Assembly: GCA_964020085.1 (NCBI GenBank) | Contig: CAXHUQ010001387.1 | Coordinates: 186,001-250,000 of the forward strand | Source of the DNA: Micromussa lordhowensis | Taxonomy: Eukaryota; Cnidaria; Anthozoa; Scleractinia; Lobophylliidae | DNA length: 64,000 nt | Reading direction: 5' to 3' | Shown here: positions 36,299 through 48,935 of the stretch, in pieces | How positions within the stretch are numbered: position 1 is the stretch's first letter | Layout: every line of letters begins with the position of its first letter | Translations under genes and position numbers: made by a program | Notes under the pieces: model-generated | Told to the model about the DNA's origin: nothing | Seen by the model: only the letters and a program-made list of their open reading frames with translations | Database searches by the model: none

Positions 36299-37971
36299 GC
36301 AAAATGTCAGAAAATGGCCGATTTAGGTGTCCTTGCCAAATTTGTCATAACTCGGCTCTGCGGACACTTATGGAGCCGCAGTTTGCAGCAAAATGTTTTG
36401 CTATGTTTGCACTTCAAGTGCATACTAATTAGAAGATGATGCCATTTGCGCCAGGGTGTTTTTGAAGCCCCTATAGTCGGCCTACTTTTTTGAGCATTTT
36501 GCCTTGGTCCCCCCTTGGCAAAATGTCAGAAAATGGCCGATTTAGGTGTCCTTGCCAAATTTGTCATAACTCGGCTCTGCGGACACTTATGGAGCCGCAG
36601 TTTGCAGCAAAATGTTGTGCTATGTTTGCGCTTCAAGTGCATACTAATAAGAAGATGATGCCATTTGCGCCAGGGTGTTTTTGAAGCCCCTATAGTCGGC
36701 CTGCTTTTTCGAGCATTTTGCCTTGGTCCCCCCTTGGCAAAATGTCAGAAAATGGCCGATTTAGGTGTCCTTGCCAAATTTGTCATAACTCGGCTCTGCG
36801 GACACTTATGGAGCCTCAGTTTGCAGCAAAATGTTGTGCTATGTTTGCACTTCAAGTGCATACTAATTAGGAGATGCCATTTGCGCCAGGGTGTTTTTGA
36901 AGCCCCTATAGTCGGCCTACTTTTTTGAGCATTTTGCCTTGGTCCCCCCTTGGCAAAATGTCAGAAAATGTCCGATTTAGGTGTCCTTGCCAAATTTGTC
37001 ATAACTCGGCTCTGCGGACACTTATGGAGCCGCAGTTTGCAGCAAAATGTTGTGCTATGTTTGCACTTTAAGTGCATACTAATTAGGAGATGATGCCATT
37101 TGTGCCAGGGTGTTTTTGAAGCCCCTATAGTCGGGCTACTTTTTTGAGCATTTTGCCTCGGTCCCCCTTTGGCAAAATGTCAGAAAATGGCCGATTTAGG
37201 TGTCCTTGCCAAATTTGTCATAACTCGGCTCTGCGGCCACTTATGGAGCCGCAGTTTGCAGCAAAATGTTGTGCTATGTTTGCACTTCAAGTGCATACTA
37301 ATTAGGAGATGATACCATTTGCGCCAGGGTGTTTTTTAAGCCCCTATAGTCGGCCTACTTTTTTGAGCATTTTGCCTTGGTCCCCCCTTAACAAAATGTC
37401 AGAAAATGGCCGATTTAGGTGTCCTTGCCAAATTTGTCATAACTCGGCTCTGCGGACACTTATGGAGCCGCAGTTTGCAGCAAAATGTTGTGCTATGTTT
37501 GCACTTCAAGTGCATACTAATTAGGAGATGTTGCCATTTGCGCCAGGGTGTTTTTGAAGCCCCTATGGTCGGCCTACTTTTTTGAGCATTTTGCCTTGGT
37601 CCCCCCTTGGCAAAATGTCAGAAAATGGCCGATTTAGGTGTCCTTGCCAAATTTGTCATAACTCGGCTCTGCGGACACTTATGGAGCCGCAATTTGCAGC
37701 AAAATGTTGTGCTATGTCTGCACTTCAAGTGCATACTAATTAGGAGATGATGCCATTTGCGCCAGGGTGTTTTTGAAGCCCCTATAGTCGGCCTACTTTT
37801 TTGAGCATTTTGCCTTGGTCCCCCCTTGGCAAAATCTCGGAAAATGGCCGATTTAGGTGTCCTTGCCAAATTTGTCATAAATCGGCTCTGCGGACACTTA
37901 TGGAGCCGCAGTTTGCAGCAAAATGTTGTGCTATGTTTGCACTTCAAGTGCATACTAATTTAGAGATGATG

Positions 37972-37997
37972 CCATACACACTTTGCAGCAAATTTGT
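37972..37997 (+). repeat. 122-bp type short monomer alone (copy 1)
   Basis: Here the junction follows a complete unit directly. In the second large copy the equivalent place has 353 additional bases, which equals one full monomer (219) plus one 134-bp short monomer. Confidence 0.9.
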
Positions 37998-39226
37998 CAT
38001 AACTGGGCTCTGCGGACACTTATGGAGCCGCCGTTTGCAGCAAAATGTTGTGCTATGTTTGCACTTCAAGTGCATACTAATTAGGAGTCGATGCCATTTG
38101 CGCCAGGTTGTTTTTGAAGCCCCTATAGTCGGCCTACTTTTTTGAGCATTTTGCCTTGGTCCCCCCTTGGCAAAATCTCGGAAAATGGCCGATTTAGGTG
38201 TCCTTGCTAAATTTGTCATAAATCGGCTCTGCGGACACTTATGGAGCCGCACTTTGCAGCAAAATGTTGTGCTATGTTTGCACTTCAAGTGCATACTAAT
38301 TAAGAGATGATGCCATTTGCGCCAGGGTGTTTTTGAAGCCCCTATAGTCGGCCTACTTTTTTGAGCATTTTGCCTTGGTCCCCCCTTAGCAAAATGTCAG
38401 AAAATGGCCGATTTAGGTGTCCTTGCCAAATTTGTCATAACTCGGCTCTGCGGACACTTATGGAGCCCCAGTTTGCAGCAAAATGTTGTGCTATGTTTGC
38501 ACTTCAAGTGCATACTAATTAGGAGTCGATGCCATTTGCGCCAGGGTGTTTTTGAAGCCCCTATAGTCGGCCTACTTTTTTGAGCATTTTGCCTTGGTCC
38601 CCCCTTGGCAAAATCTCGGAAAATGGCCGATTTAGGTGTCCTTGCCAAATTTGTCATAAATCGGCTCTGCGGACACTTATGGAGCCGCACTTTGCAGCAA
38701 AATGTTGTGCTATGTTTGCACTTCAAGTGCATACTAATTAGGAGATGCCATTTGCGCCAGGGTGTTTTTGAAGCCCCTATAGTCGGCCTACTTTTTTGAG
38801 CATTTTGCCTTGGTCCCCCCTTGGCAAAATGTCAGAAAATGTCCGATTTAGGTGTCCTTGCCAAATTTGTCATAACTCGGCTCTGCGGACACTTATGGAG
38901 CCGCAGTTTGCAGCAAAATGTTGTGCTATGTTTGCACTTTAAGTGCATACTAATTAGGAGATGATGCCATTTGCGCCAGGGTGTTTTTGAAGCCCCTATA
39001 GTCGGCCTACTTTTTTGAGCATTTTGCCTTGGTCCCCCCTTGGCAAAATGTCAGAAAATGGCCGATTTAGGTGTCCTTGCCAAATTTGTCATAAATCGGC
39101 TCTGCGGACACTTATGGAGCCGCAGTTTGCAGCAAAATGTTGTGCTATGTTTGCACTTTAAGTGCATACAAATTAGGAGATGATGCCATTTGCGCCAGGG
39201 TGTTTTTGAAGTCCCTATAGTCGGCC

Positions 39227-39270
39227 TACTCGGCTCTGCGGACAATTATGGCAAAATGTCAAAATGTCAG
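39227..39270 (+). repeat. Variant 134-type junction with 8-bp echo
   Basis: The usual TAC to TCGGCTC junction is followed after 22 bases by a second jump: TATGG (position 78) continues as GGCAAAATGTC (from position 3), with AAAATGTC repeated. The two jumps nearly cancel, for a net loss of 3 bp. The copy at 48892 has CAAAATGG repeated instead, so the two differ inside the echo. Confidence 0.88.
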
Positions 39271-40099
39271 AAAATGGCCGATTTAGGTGTCCTTGCCAAA
39301 TTTGTCATAACTCGGCTCTGCGGCCACTTATGGAGCCGCAGTTTGCAGCAAAATGTTGTGCTATGTTTGCACTTCAAGTGCATACTAATTAGGAGATGAT
39401 ACCATTTGCGCCAGGGTGTTTTTTAAGCCCCTATAGTCGGCCTACTTTTTTGAGCATTTTGCCTTGGTCCCCCCTTGGCAAAATCTCAGAAAATGGCCGA
39501 TTTAGGTGTCCTTGCCAAATTTGTCATAACTCGGCTCTGCGGACACTTATGGAGCCGCAATTTGCAGCAAAATGTTGTGCTATGTCTGCACTTCAAGTGC
39601 ATACTAATTAGGAGATGATGCCATTTGCGCCAGGGTGTTTTTGAAGCCCCTATAGTCGGCCTACTTTTTTGAGCATTTTGCCTTGGTCCCCCCTTGGCAA
39701 AATCTCGGAAAATGGCCGATTTAGGTGTCCTTGCCAAATTTGTCATAAATCGGCTCTGCGGACACTTATGGAGCCGCAGTTTGCAGCAAAATGTTGTGCT
39801 ATGTTTGCACTTCAAGTGCATACTAATTAGGAGATGATGCCATTTGCGCCAGGGTGTTTTTGAAGCCCCTATAGTCGGCCTACTTTTTTGAGCATTTTGC
39901 CTTGGTCCCCCCTTGGCAAAATGTCAGAAAATGGCCGATTTAGGTGTCCTTGCCAAATTTGTCATAAATCGGCTCTGCGGACACTTATGGAGCTGCATTT
40001 TGCAGCAAAATGTTGTGCTATGTTTGCACTTTAAGTGCATACTAATTAGGAGATGATGCCATTTGCGCCAGGGTGTTTTTGAAGCCCCTATAGTCGGCC

Positions 40100-40218
40100 T
40101 ACTCGGCTCTGCGGACAATTATGGAGTCGCAGTTTGCAGCAAAACGTTGTGCTATGTTTGCACTTCAAGTGCATACTAATTTAGAGATGATGCCATACAC
40201 ACTTTGCAGCAAATTTGT
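40100..40218 (+). repeat. Paired short monomers, large block copy 1
   Basis: Junctions at 40100 and 40193 with the standard 93-bp spacing. Downstream GCCTTTATAGTCGG and CCCCCTTTGG are local variants; the former is shared with the pair at 49984. Confidence 0.9.
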
Positions 40219-41450
40219 CATAACTGGGCTCTGCGGACACTTATGGAGCCGCCGTTTGCAGCAAAATGTTGTGCTATGTTTGCACTTCAAGTGCATACTA
40301 ATTAGGAGTCGATGCCATTTGCGCCAGGTTGTTTTTGAAGCCTTTATAGTCGGCCTACTTTTTTGAGCATTTTGCCTTGGTCCCCCTTTGGCAAAATCTC
40401 GGAAAATGGCCGATTTAGGTGTCCTTGCCAAATTTGTCATAACTCGGCTCTGCGGACACTTATGGAGCCGCACTTTGCAGCAAAATGTTGTGCTATGTTT
40501 GCACTTCAAGTGCATACTAATTAAGAGATGATGCCATTTGCGCCAGGGTGTTTTTGAAGCCCCTATAGTCGGCCTACTTTTTTGAGCATTTTGCCTTGGT
40601 CCCCCCTTAGCAAAATGTCAGAAAATTGCCGATTTAGGTGTCCTTGCCAAATTTGTCATAACTCGGCTCTGCGGACACTTATGGAGCCGCAGTTTGCAGC
40701 AAAATGTTGTGCTATGTTTGCACTTCAAGTGGATACTAATTAGGAGTCGATGCCATTTGCGCCAAAGTGTTTTTGAAGCCCCTATAGTCGGCCTACTTTT
40801 TTGAGCATTTTGCCTTGGTCCCCCCTTGGCAAAATCTCGGAAAATGGCCGATTTAGGTGTCCTTGCCAAATTTGTCATAAATCGGCTCTGCGGACACTTA
40901 TGGAGCCGCACTTTGCAGCAAAATGTTGTGCTATGTTTGCACTTCAAGTGCATACTAATTAAGAGATGATGCCATTTGCGCCAGGGTGTTTTTGAAGCCC
41001 CTATAGTCGGCCTACTTTTTTGAGCATTTTGCCTTGGTCCTCCCTTGGCAAAATCTCGGAAAATGGCCGATTTAGGTGTCCTTGCCAAATTTGTCATAAA
41101 TCGGCTCTGCGGACACTTATGGAGCCGCAGTTTGCAGCAAAATGTTGTGCTATGTTTGCACTTCAAGTGCATACTAATTAGGAGATGATGCCATTTGCGC
41201 CAGGGTGTTTTTGAAGCCCCTATAGTCGGCCTACTTTTTTGAGCATTTTGCCTTGGTCCCCCCTTGGCAAAATGTCAGAAAATGGCCGATTTAGGTGTCC
41301 TTGCCAAATTTGTCATAAATCGGCTCTGCGGACACTTATGGAGCCGCAGTTTGCAGCAAAATGTTGTGCTATGTTTGCACTTTAAGTGCATACAAATTAG
41401 GAGATGATGCCATTTGCGCCAGGGTGTTTTTGAAGTCCCTATAGTCGGCC

Positions 41451-41569
41451 TACTCGGCTCTGCGGACAATTATGGAGTCGCAGTTTGCAGCAAAACGTTG
41501 TGCTATGTTTGCACTTCAAGTGCATACTAATTAAGAGATGATGCCATACACACTTTGCAGCAAATTTGT
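41451..41569 (+). repeat. Paired short monomers, large block copy 1
   Basis: Junctions at 41451 and 41544, preceded by ACAAATTAGG and GAAGTCCC as in the 2,869-bp unit. Partner of 51335 at offset 9,884. Confidence 0.9.
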
Positions 41570-42031
41570 CATAACTGGGCTCTGCGGACACTTATGGAGC
41601 CGCCGTTTGCAGCAAAATGTTGTGCTATGTTTGCACTTCAAGTGCATACTAATTAGGAGTCGATGCCATTTGCGCCAGGTTGTTTTTGAAGCCCCTATAG
41701 TCGGCCTACTTTTTTGAGCATTTTGCCTTGGTCCCCCCTTGGCAAAATCTCGGAAAATGGCCGATTTAGGTGTCCTTGCCAAATTTGTCATAAATCGGCT
41801 CTGCGGACACTTATGGAGCCGCACTTTGCAGCAAAATGTTGTGCTATGTTTGCACTTCAAGTGCATACTAATTAAGAGATGATGCCATTTGCGCCAGGGT
41901 GTTTTTGAAGCCCCTATAGTCGGCCTACTTTTTTGAGCATTTTGCCTTGGTCCCCCCTTGGCAAAATCTCGGAAAATGGCCGATTTAGGTCTCCTTGCCA
42001 AATTTGTCATAACTCGGCTCTGCGGACACTT

Positions 42032-42080
42032 ATGGAGCCACGGTTTGAGCAAAATGTTGTGCTATGTTTGCACTTAAAGT
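42032..42080 (+). other. Locally diverged monomer with A palindrome centre
   Basis: GGAGCCACGGTTTGAGC replaces GGAGCCGCAGTTTGCAGC with one base lost, and CACTTAAAGTGC has A at the palindrome centre, the only clean example of A that I saw. GCGTTAGGG follows near 42,109. No other copy in the window. Confidence 0.85.
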
Positions 42081-42361
42081 GCATACTAATTAGGAGATGA
42101 TGCCATTTGCGTTAGGGTGTTTTTGAAGCCCCTATAGTCGGCCTACTTTTTTGAGCATTTTGCCTTGGTCCCCCCTTGGCAAAATGTCAGAAAATGGCCG
42201 ATTTAGGTGTCCTTGCCAAATTTGTCATAACTCGGCTCTGCGGACACTTATGGAGCCGCAGTTTGCAGCAAAATGTTGTGCTATGTTTGCACTTCAAGTG
42301 CATACTAATTAGGAGATGATGCCATTTGCGCCAGGGTGTTTTTGAAGCCCCTATAGTCGGC

Positions 42362-42373
42362 TTTTTTTTTTTT
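42362..42373 (+). repeat. Run of twelve T
   Basis: CCTACTTTTTTGAG has become C, twelve T, then GTG, two bases longer than usual. This is the longest homopolymer I saw in the window. It abolishes the CCTA direct repeat used by the 11-bp deletion. A read error at this position is possible. Confidence 0.85.
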
Positions 42374-42977
42374 GTGCATTTTGCCTTGGTCCCCCCTTGG
42401 CAAAATCTCGGAAAATGGCCGATTTAGGTGTCCTTGCCAAATTTGTCATAACTCGGCTCTGCGGACACTTATGGAGCCGCAGTTTGCAGCAAAATGTTGT
42501 GCTATGTTTGCACTTTAAGTGCATACTAATTAAGAGATGATGCCATTTGCGCCAGGGTGTTTTTGAAGCCCCTATAGTCGGCCTACTTTTTTGAGCATTT
42601 TGCCTTGGTCCCCCCTTGGCAAAATGTCAGAAAATGGCCGACTTAGGTGTCTTTGCCAAATTTGTCATAACTCGGCTCTGCGGACACTTATGGAGCCTCA
42701 GTTTGCAGCAAAATGTTGTGCTATGTTTGCACTTCAAGTGCATACTAATTAGGAGATGCCATTTGCGCCAGGGTGTTTTTGAAGCCCCTATAGTCGGCCT
42801 ACTTTTTTGAGCATTTTGCCTTGGTCCCCCCTTGGCAAAATGTCAGAAAATGTCCGATTTAGGTGTCCTTGCCAAATTTGTCATAACTCGGCTCTGCGGA
42901 CACTTATGGAGCCGCAGTTTGCAGCAAAATGTTGTGCTATGTTTGCACTTCAAGTGCATACTAATTTAGAGATGATG

Positions 42978-43003
42978 CCATACACACTTTGCAGCAAATT
43001 TGT
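42978..43003 (+). repeat. 122-bp type short monomer alone
   Basis: Unpaired junction after AATTTAGAG, matching the arrangement at 34141 including the preceding GTCAGAAAATGTCC unit and the GAGATGCC unit. Confidence 0.9.
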
Positions 43004-44016
43004 CATAACTGGGCTCTGCGGACACTTATGGAGCCGCCGTTTGCAGCAAAATGTTGTGCTATGTTTGCACTTCAAGTGCATACTAATTAGGAGTCGATGC
43101 CATTTGCGCCAGGTTGTTTTTGAAGCCCCTATAGTCGGCCTACTTTTTTGAGCATTTTGCCTTGGTCCCCCCTTAGCAAAATGTCAGAAAATGGCCGATT
43201 TAGGTGTCCTTGCCAAATTTGTCATAACTCGGCTCTGCGGACACTTATGGAGCCGCAGTTTGCAGCAAAATGTTGTGCTATGTTTGCACTTCAAGTGCAT
43301 ACTAATTAGGAGTCGATGCCATTTGCGCCAGGGTGTTTTTGAAGCCCCTATAGTCGGCCTACTTTTTTGAGCATTTTGCCTTGGTCCCCCCTTGGCAAAA
43401 TCTCGGAAAATGGCCGATTTAGGTGTCCTTGCCAAATTTGTCATAAATCGGCTCTGCGGACACTTATGGAGCCGCACTTTGCAGCAAAATGTTGTGCTAT
43501 GTTTGCACTTCAAGTGCATACTAATTAAGAGATGATGCCATTTGCGCCAGGGTGTTTTTGAAGCCCCTATAGTCGGCCTACTTTTTTGAGCATTTTGCCT
43601 TGGTCCCCCCTTGGCAAAATCTCGGAAAATGGCCGATTTAGGTGTCCTTGCCAAATTTGTCATAAATCGGCTCTGCGGACACTTATGGAGCCGCAGTTTG
43701 CAGCAAAATGTTGTGCTATGTTTGCACTTCAAGTGCATACTAATTAGGAGATGATGCCATTTGCGCCAGGGTGTTTTTGAAGCCCCTATAGTCGGCCTAC
43801 TTTTTTGAGCATTTTGCCTTGGTCCCCCCTTGGCAAAATGTCAGAAAATGGCCGATTTAGGTGTCCTTGCCAAATTTGTCATAACTCGGCTCTGCGGACA
43901 CTTATGGAGCCGCAGTTTGCAGCAAAATGTTGTGCTATGTTTGCACTTTAAGTGCATACAAATTAGGAGTCGATGCCATTTGCGCCAGGGTGTTTTTGAA
44001 GTCCCTATAGTCGGCC

Positions 44017-44135
44017 TACTCGGCTCTGCGGACAATTATGGAGTCGCAGTTTGCAGCAAAACGTTGTGCTATGTTTGCACTTCAAGTGCATACTAATTAA
44101 GAGATGATGCCATACACACTTTGCAGCAAATTTGT
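44017..44135 (+). repeat. Paired short monomers before the second large block
   Basis: Junctions at 44017 and 44110. Upstream reads ACAAATTAGGAGTCGATG, combining ACAAATTAGG with GTCGATG, which the other pairs with ACAAATTAGG lack. Confidence 0.9.
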
Positions 44136-47100
44136 CATAACTGGGCTCTGCGGACACTTATGGAGCCGCCGTTTGCAGCAAAATGTTGTGCTATGTTTGC
44201 ACTTCAAGTGCATACTAATTAGGAGTCGATGCCATTTGCGCCAGGTTGTTTTTGAAGCCCCTATAATCGGCCTACTTTTTTGAGCATTTTGCCTTGGTCC
44301 CCCCTTGGCAAAATCTCGGAAAATGGCCGATTTAGGTGTCCTTGCCAAATTTGTCATAAATCGGCTCTGCGGACACTTATGGAGCCGCACTTTGCAGCAA
44401 AATGTTGTGCTATGTTTGCACTTCAAGTGCATACTAATTAAGAGATGATGCCATTTGCGCCAGGGTGTTTTTGAAGCCCCTATAGTCGGCCTACTTTTTT
44501 GAGCAGTTTGCCTTGGTCCCCCCTTAGCAAAATGTCAGAAAATGGCCGATTTAGGTGTCCTTGCCAAATTTGTCATAACTCGGCTCTGCGGACACTTATG
44601 GAGCCGCAGTTTGCAGCAAAATGTTGTGCTATGTTTGCACTTCAAGTGCATACTAATTAGGAGTCGATGCCATTTGCGCCAGGGTGTTTTTGAAGCCCCT
44701 ATAGTCGGCCTACTTTTTTGAGCATTTTGCCTTGGTCCCCCCTTGGCAAAATCTCGGAAAATGGCCGATTTAGGTGTCCTTGCCAAATTTGTCATAAATC
44801 GGCTCTGCGGACACTTATGGAGCCGCACTTTGCAGCAAAATGTTGTGCTATGTTTGCACTTCAAGTGCATACTAATTAAGAGATGATGCCATTTGCGCCA
44901 GGGTGTTTTTGAAGCCCCTACTTTTTTGAGCATTTTGCCTTGGTCCCCCCTTGGCAAAATGTCAGAAAATGGCCGATTTAGGTGTCCTTGCCAAATTTGT
45001 CATAACTCGGCTCTGCGGACACTTATGGAGCCGCAGTTTGCAGCAAAATGTTGTGCTATGTTTGCACTTTAAGTGCATACTAATTAGGAGATGATGCCAT
45101 TTTCGCCAGGGTGTTTTTGAAGCCCCTATAGTCGGCCTACTTTTTTGAGCATTTTGCCTTGGTCCCCCCTTGGCAAAATGTCAGAAAATGGCCGATTTAG
45201 GTGTCCTTGCCAAATTTGTCATAACTCGGCTCTGCGGACACTTATGGAGCCGCAGTTTGCAGCAAAATGTTGTGCTATGTTTGCACTTTAAGTGCATACT
45301 AATTAGGAGATGATGCCATTTTCGCTAGGGTGTTTTTGAAGCCCCTATAGTCGGCCTACTTTTTTGAGCATTTTGCCTTGGTCCCCCCTTGGCAAAATGT
45401 CAGAAAATGGCCGATTTAGGTCTCCTTGCCAAATTTGTCATAACTCGGCTCTGCGGACACTTATGGAGCCGCAGTTTGCAGCAAAATGTTGTGCTATGTT
45501 TGCACTTCAAGAGCATACTAATTAGGAGATGATGCCATTTGCGCCAGGGTGTTTTTGAAGCCCCTATAGTCGGCCTACTTTTTTGAGCATTTTGCCTTGG
45601 TTCGTTCTTGGCAAAATGTCAGAAAATGGCCGATTTAGGTGTCCTTGCCAAATTTGTCATAACTCGGCTCTGCGGACACTTATGGAGCCGCAGTTTGCAG
45701 CAAAATGTTTTGCTATGTTTGCACTTCAAGTGCATACTAATTAGAAGATGATGCCATTTGCGCCAGGGTGTTTTTGAAGCCCCTATAGTCGGCCTACTTT
45801 TTTGAGCATTTTGCCTTGGTCCCCCCTTGGCAAAATGTCAGAAAATGGCCGATTTAGGTGTCCTTGCCAAATTTGTCATAACTCGGCTCTGCGGACACTT
45901 ATGGAGCCGCAGTTTGCAGCAAAATGTTGTGCTATGTTTGCGCTTCAAGTGCATACTAATAAGAAGATGATGCCATTTGCGCCAGGGTGTTTTTGAAGCC
46001 CCTATAGTCGGCCTGCTTTTTCGAGCATTTTGCCTTGGTCCCCCCTTGGCAAAATGTCAGAAAATGGCCGATTTAGGTGTCCTTGCCAAATTTGTCATAA
46101 CTCGGCTCTGCGGACACTTATGGAGCCTCAGTTTGCAGCAAAATGTTGTGCTATGTTTGCACTTCAAGTGCATACTAATTAGGAGATGCCATTTGCGCCA
46201 GGGTGTTTTTGAAGCCCCTATAGTCGGCCTACTTTTTTGAGCATTTTGCCTTGGTCCCCCCTTGGCAAAATGTCAGAAAATGTCCGATTTAGGTGTCCTT
46301 GCCAAATTTGTCATAACTCGGCTCTGCGGACACTTATGGAGCCGCAGTTTGCAGCAAAATGTTGTGCTATGTTTGCACTTCAAGTGCATACTAATTAGGA
46401 GATGATGCCATTTGCGCCAGGGTGTTTTTGAAGCCCCTATAGTCGGCCTACTTTTTTGAGCATTTTGCCTCGGTCCCCCTTTGGCAAAATGTCAGAAAAT
46501 GGCCGATTTAGGTGTCCTTGCCAAATTTGTCATAACTCGGCTCTGCGGCCACTTATGGAGCCGCAGTTTGCAGCAAAATGTTGTGCTATGTTTGCACTTC
46601 AAGTGCATACTAATTAGGAGATGATACCATTTGCGCCAGGGTGTTTTTTAAGCCCCTATAGTCGGCCTACTTTTTTGAGCATTTTGCCTTGGTCCCCCCT
46701 TAACAAAATGTCAGAAAATGGCCGATTTAGGTGTCCTTGCCAAATTTGTCATAACTCGGCTCTGCGGACACTTATGGAGCCGCAGTTTGCAGCAAAATGT
46801 TGTGCTATGTTTGCACTTCAAGTGCATACTAATTAGGAGATGTTGCCATTTGCGCCAGGGTGTTTTTGAAGCCCCTATGGTCGGCCTACTTTTTTGAGCA
46901 TTTTGCCTTGGTCCCCCCTTGGCAAAATCTCAGAAAATGGCCGATTTAGGTGTCCTTGCCAAATTTGTCATAACTCGGCTCTGCGGACACTTATGGAGCC
47001 GCAATTTGCAGCAAAATGTTGTGCTATGTCTGCACTTCAAGTGCATACTAATTAGGAGATGATGCCATTTGCGCCAGGGTGTTTTTGAAGCCCCTATAGT

Positions 47101-47543
47101 CGGCCTACTTTTTTGAGCATTTTGCCTTGGTCCCCCCTTGGCAAAATCTCGGAAAATGGCCGATTTAGGTGTCCTTGCCAAATTTGTCATAAATCGGCTC
47201 TGCGGACACTTATGGAGCCGCAGTTTGCAGCAAAATGTTGTGCTATGTTTGCACTTCAAGTGCATACTAATTAGGAGATGATGTTATTTGCGCCAGGGTG
47301 TTTTTGAAGCCCCTATAGTCGGCCTACTTTTTTGAGCATTTTGCCTTGGTCCTCCTTTGGCAAAATGTCAGAAAATGGCCGATTTAGGTGTCCTTGCCAA
47401 ATTTGTCATAAATCGGCTCTGCGGACACTTATGGAGCTGCAGTTTGCAGCAAAATGTTGTGCTATGTTTGCACTTTAAGTGCATACTAATTAGGAGATGA
47501 TGCCATTTGCGCCAGGGTGTTTTTGAAGCCCCTATAGTCGGCC

Positions 47544-47662
47544 TACTCGGCTCTGCGGACAATTATGGAGTCGCAGTTTGCAGCAAAACGTTGTGCTATG
47601 TTTGCACTTCAAGTGCATACTAATTTAGAGATGATGCCATACACACTTTGCAGCAAATTTGT
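47544..47662 (+). repeat. Paired short monomers, large block copy 2
   Basis: Junctions at 47544 and 47637. In copy 1 the equivalent place has only the second junction (37972). GGAGTCCATG near 47,751 is a private variant. Confidence 0.9.
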
Positions 47663-48891
47663 CATAACTGGGCTCTGCGGACACTTATGGAGCCGCCGTT
47701 TGCAGCAAAATGTTGTGCTATGTTTGCACTTCAAGTGCATACTAATTAGGAGTCCATGCCATTTGCGCCAGGTTGTTTTTGAAGCCCCTATAGTCGGCCT
47801 ACTTTTTTGAGCATTTTGCCTTGGTCCCCCCTTGGCAAAATCTCGGAAAATGGCCGATTTAGGTGTCCTTGCCAAATTTGTCATAAATCGGCTCTGCGGA
47901 CACTTATGGAGCCGCACTTTGCAGCAAAATGTTGTGCTATGTTTGCACTTCAAGTGCATACTAATTAAGAGATGATGCCATTTGCGCCAGGGTGTTTTTG
48001 AAGCCCCTATAGTCGGCCTACTTTTTTGAGCATTTTGCCTTGGTCCCCCCTTAGCAAAATGTCAGAAAATGGCCGATTTAGGTGTCCTTGCCAAATTTGT
48101 CATAACTCGGCTCTGCGGACACTTATGGAGCCCCAGTTTGCAGCAAAATGTTGTGCTATGTTTGCACTTCAAGTGCATACTAATTAGGAGTCGATGCCAT
48201 TTGCGCCAGGGTGTTTTTGAAGCCCCTATAGTCGGCCTACTTTTTTGAGCATTTTGCCTTGGTCCCCCCTTGGCAAAATCTCGGAAAATGGCCGATTTAG
48301 GTGTCCTTGCCAAATTTGTCATAAATCGACTCTGCGGACACTTATGGAGCCGCACTTTGCAGCAAAATGTTGTGCTATGTTTGCACTTCAAGTGCATACT
48401 AATTAGGAGATGCCATTTGCGCCAGGGTGTTTTTGAAGCCCCTATAGTCGGCCTACTTTTTTGAGCATTTTGCCTTGGTCCCCCCTTGGCAAAATGTCAG
48501 AAAATGTCCGATTTAGGTGTCCTTGCCAAATTTGTCATCACTCGGCTCTGCGGACACTTATGGAGCCGCAGTTTGCAGCAAAATGTTGTGCTATGTTTGC
48601 ACTTCAAGTGCATACTAATTAGGAGATGATGCCATTTGCGCCAGGGTGTTTTTGAAGCCCCTATAGTCGGCCTACTTTTTTGAGCATTTTGCCTTGGTCC
48701 CCCCTTGGCAAAATGTCAGAAAATGGCCGATTTAGGGTTCCTTGCCAAATTTGTCATAAATCGGCTCTGCGGACACTTATGGAGCCGCAGTTTGCAGCAA
48801 AATGTTGTGCTATGTTTGCACTTTAAGTGCATACAAATTAGGAGATGATGCCATTTGCGCCAGGGTGTTTTTGAAGTCCCTATAGTCGGCC

Positions 48892-48935
48892 TACTCGGCT
48901 CTGCGGACAATTATGGCAAAATGGCAAAATGTCAG
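48892..48935 (+). repeat. Variant 134-type junction, copy 2
   Basis: Equivalent of 39227 at offset 9,665. The echo reads CAAAATGG twice before GTCAG. An upstream change AGGGTTCC near 48,735 is private. Confidence 0.88.

Larger units (their letters stand above)
41545..44110 (+). repeat. Segment present only in large block copy 1 (2,566 bp, 13 monomers)
   Basis: In copy 2 the sequence equivalent to 41,545 continues at once with that equivalent to 44,111, skipping 2,566 bp. With its two 97-bp, one 85-bp and one 3-bp losses, a single-base loss and a 2-base gain, this is exactly 13 x 219. Both ends lie at the same type of short-monomer junction, so unequal exchange between two paired-junction sites is the simplest cause. 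It contains the odd units of 42.0-42.4 kb. Confidence 0.85.
35601..44912 (+). repeat. Large higher-order block, copy 1 (9,312 bp, 46 monomers)
   Basis: Bounded by the 11-bp deletion landmarks at 35601 and 44913. Internal losses are three 85-bp and five 97-bp junctions, one variant junction (3), three GATGATG-to-GATG losses, one 11-bp, one single-base loss and a 2-base gain, 762 bp in all. 9,312 + 762 = 46 x 219. Matches to the next copy run at offsets of 9,312 (to about 37,950), then 9,665, then 9,884, showing two places where the next copy is longer, and end near 41,545 where this copy has 13 extra units. Confidence 0.9.

Noticed and set aside
36289..36310. CENP-B box-like TTCG motif in the TTCGTTC variant
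   Set aside because: Only TTCG matches; the A and CGGG positions of the known box are absent, and the variant is limited to a handful of units.
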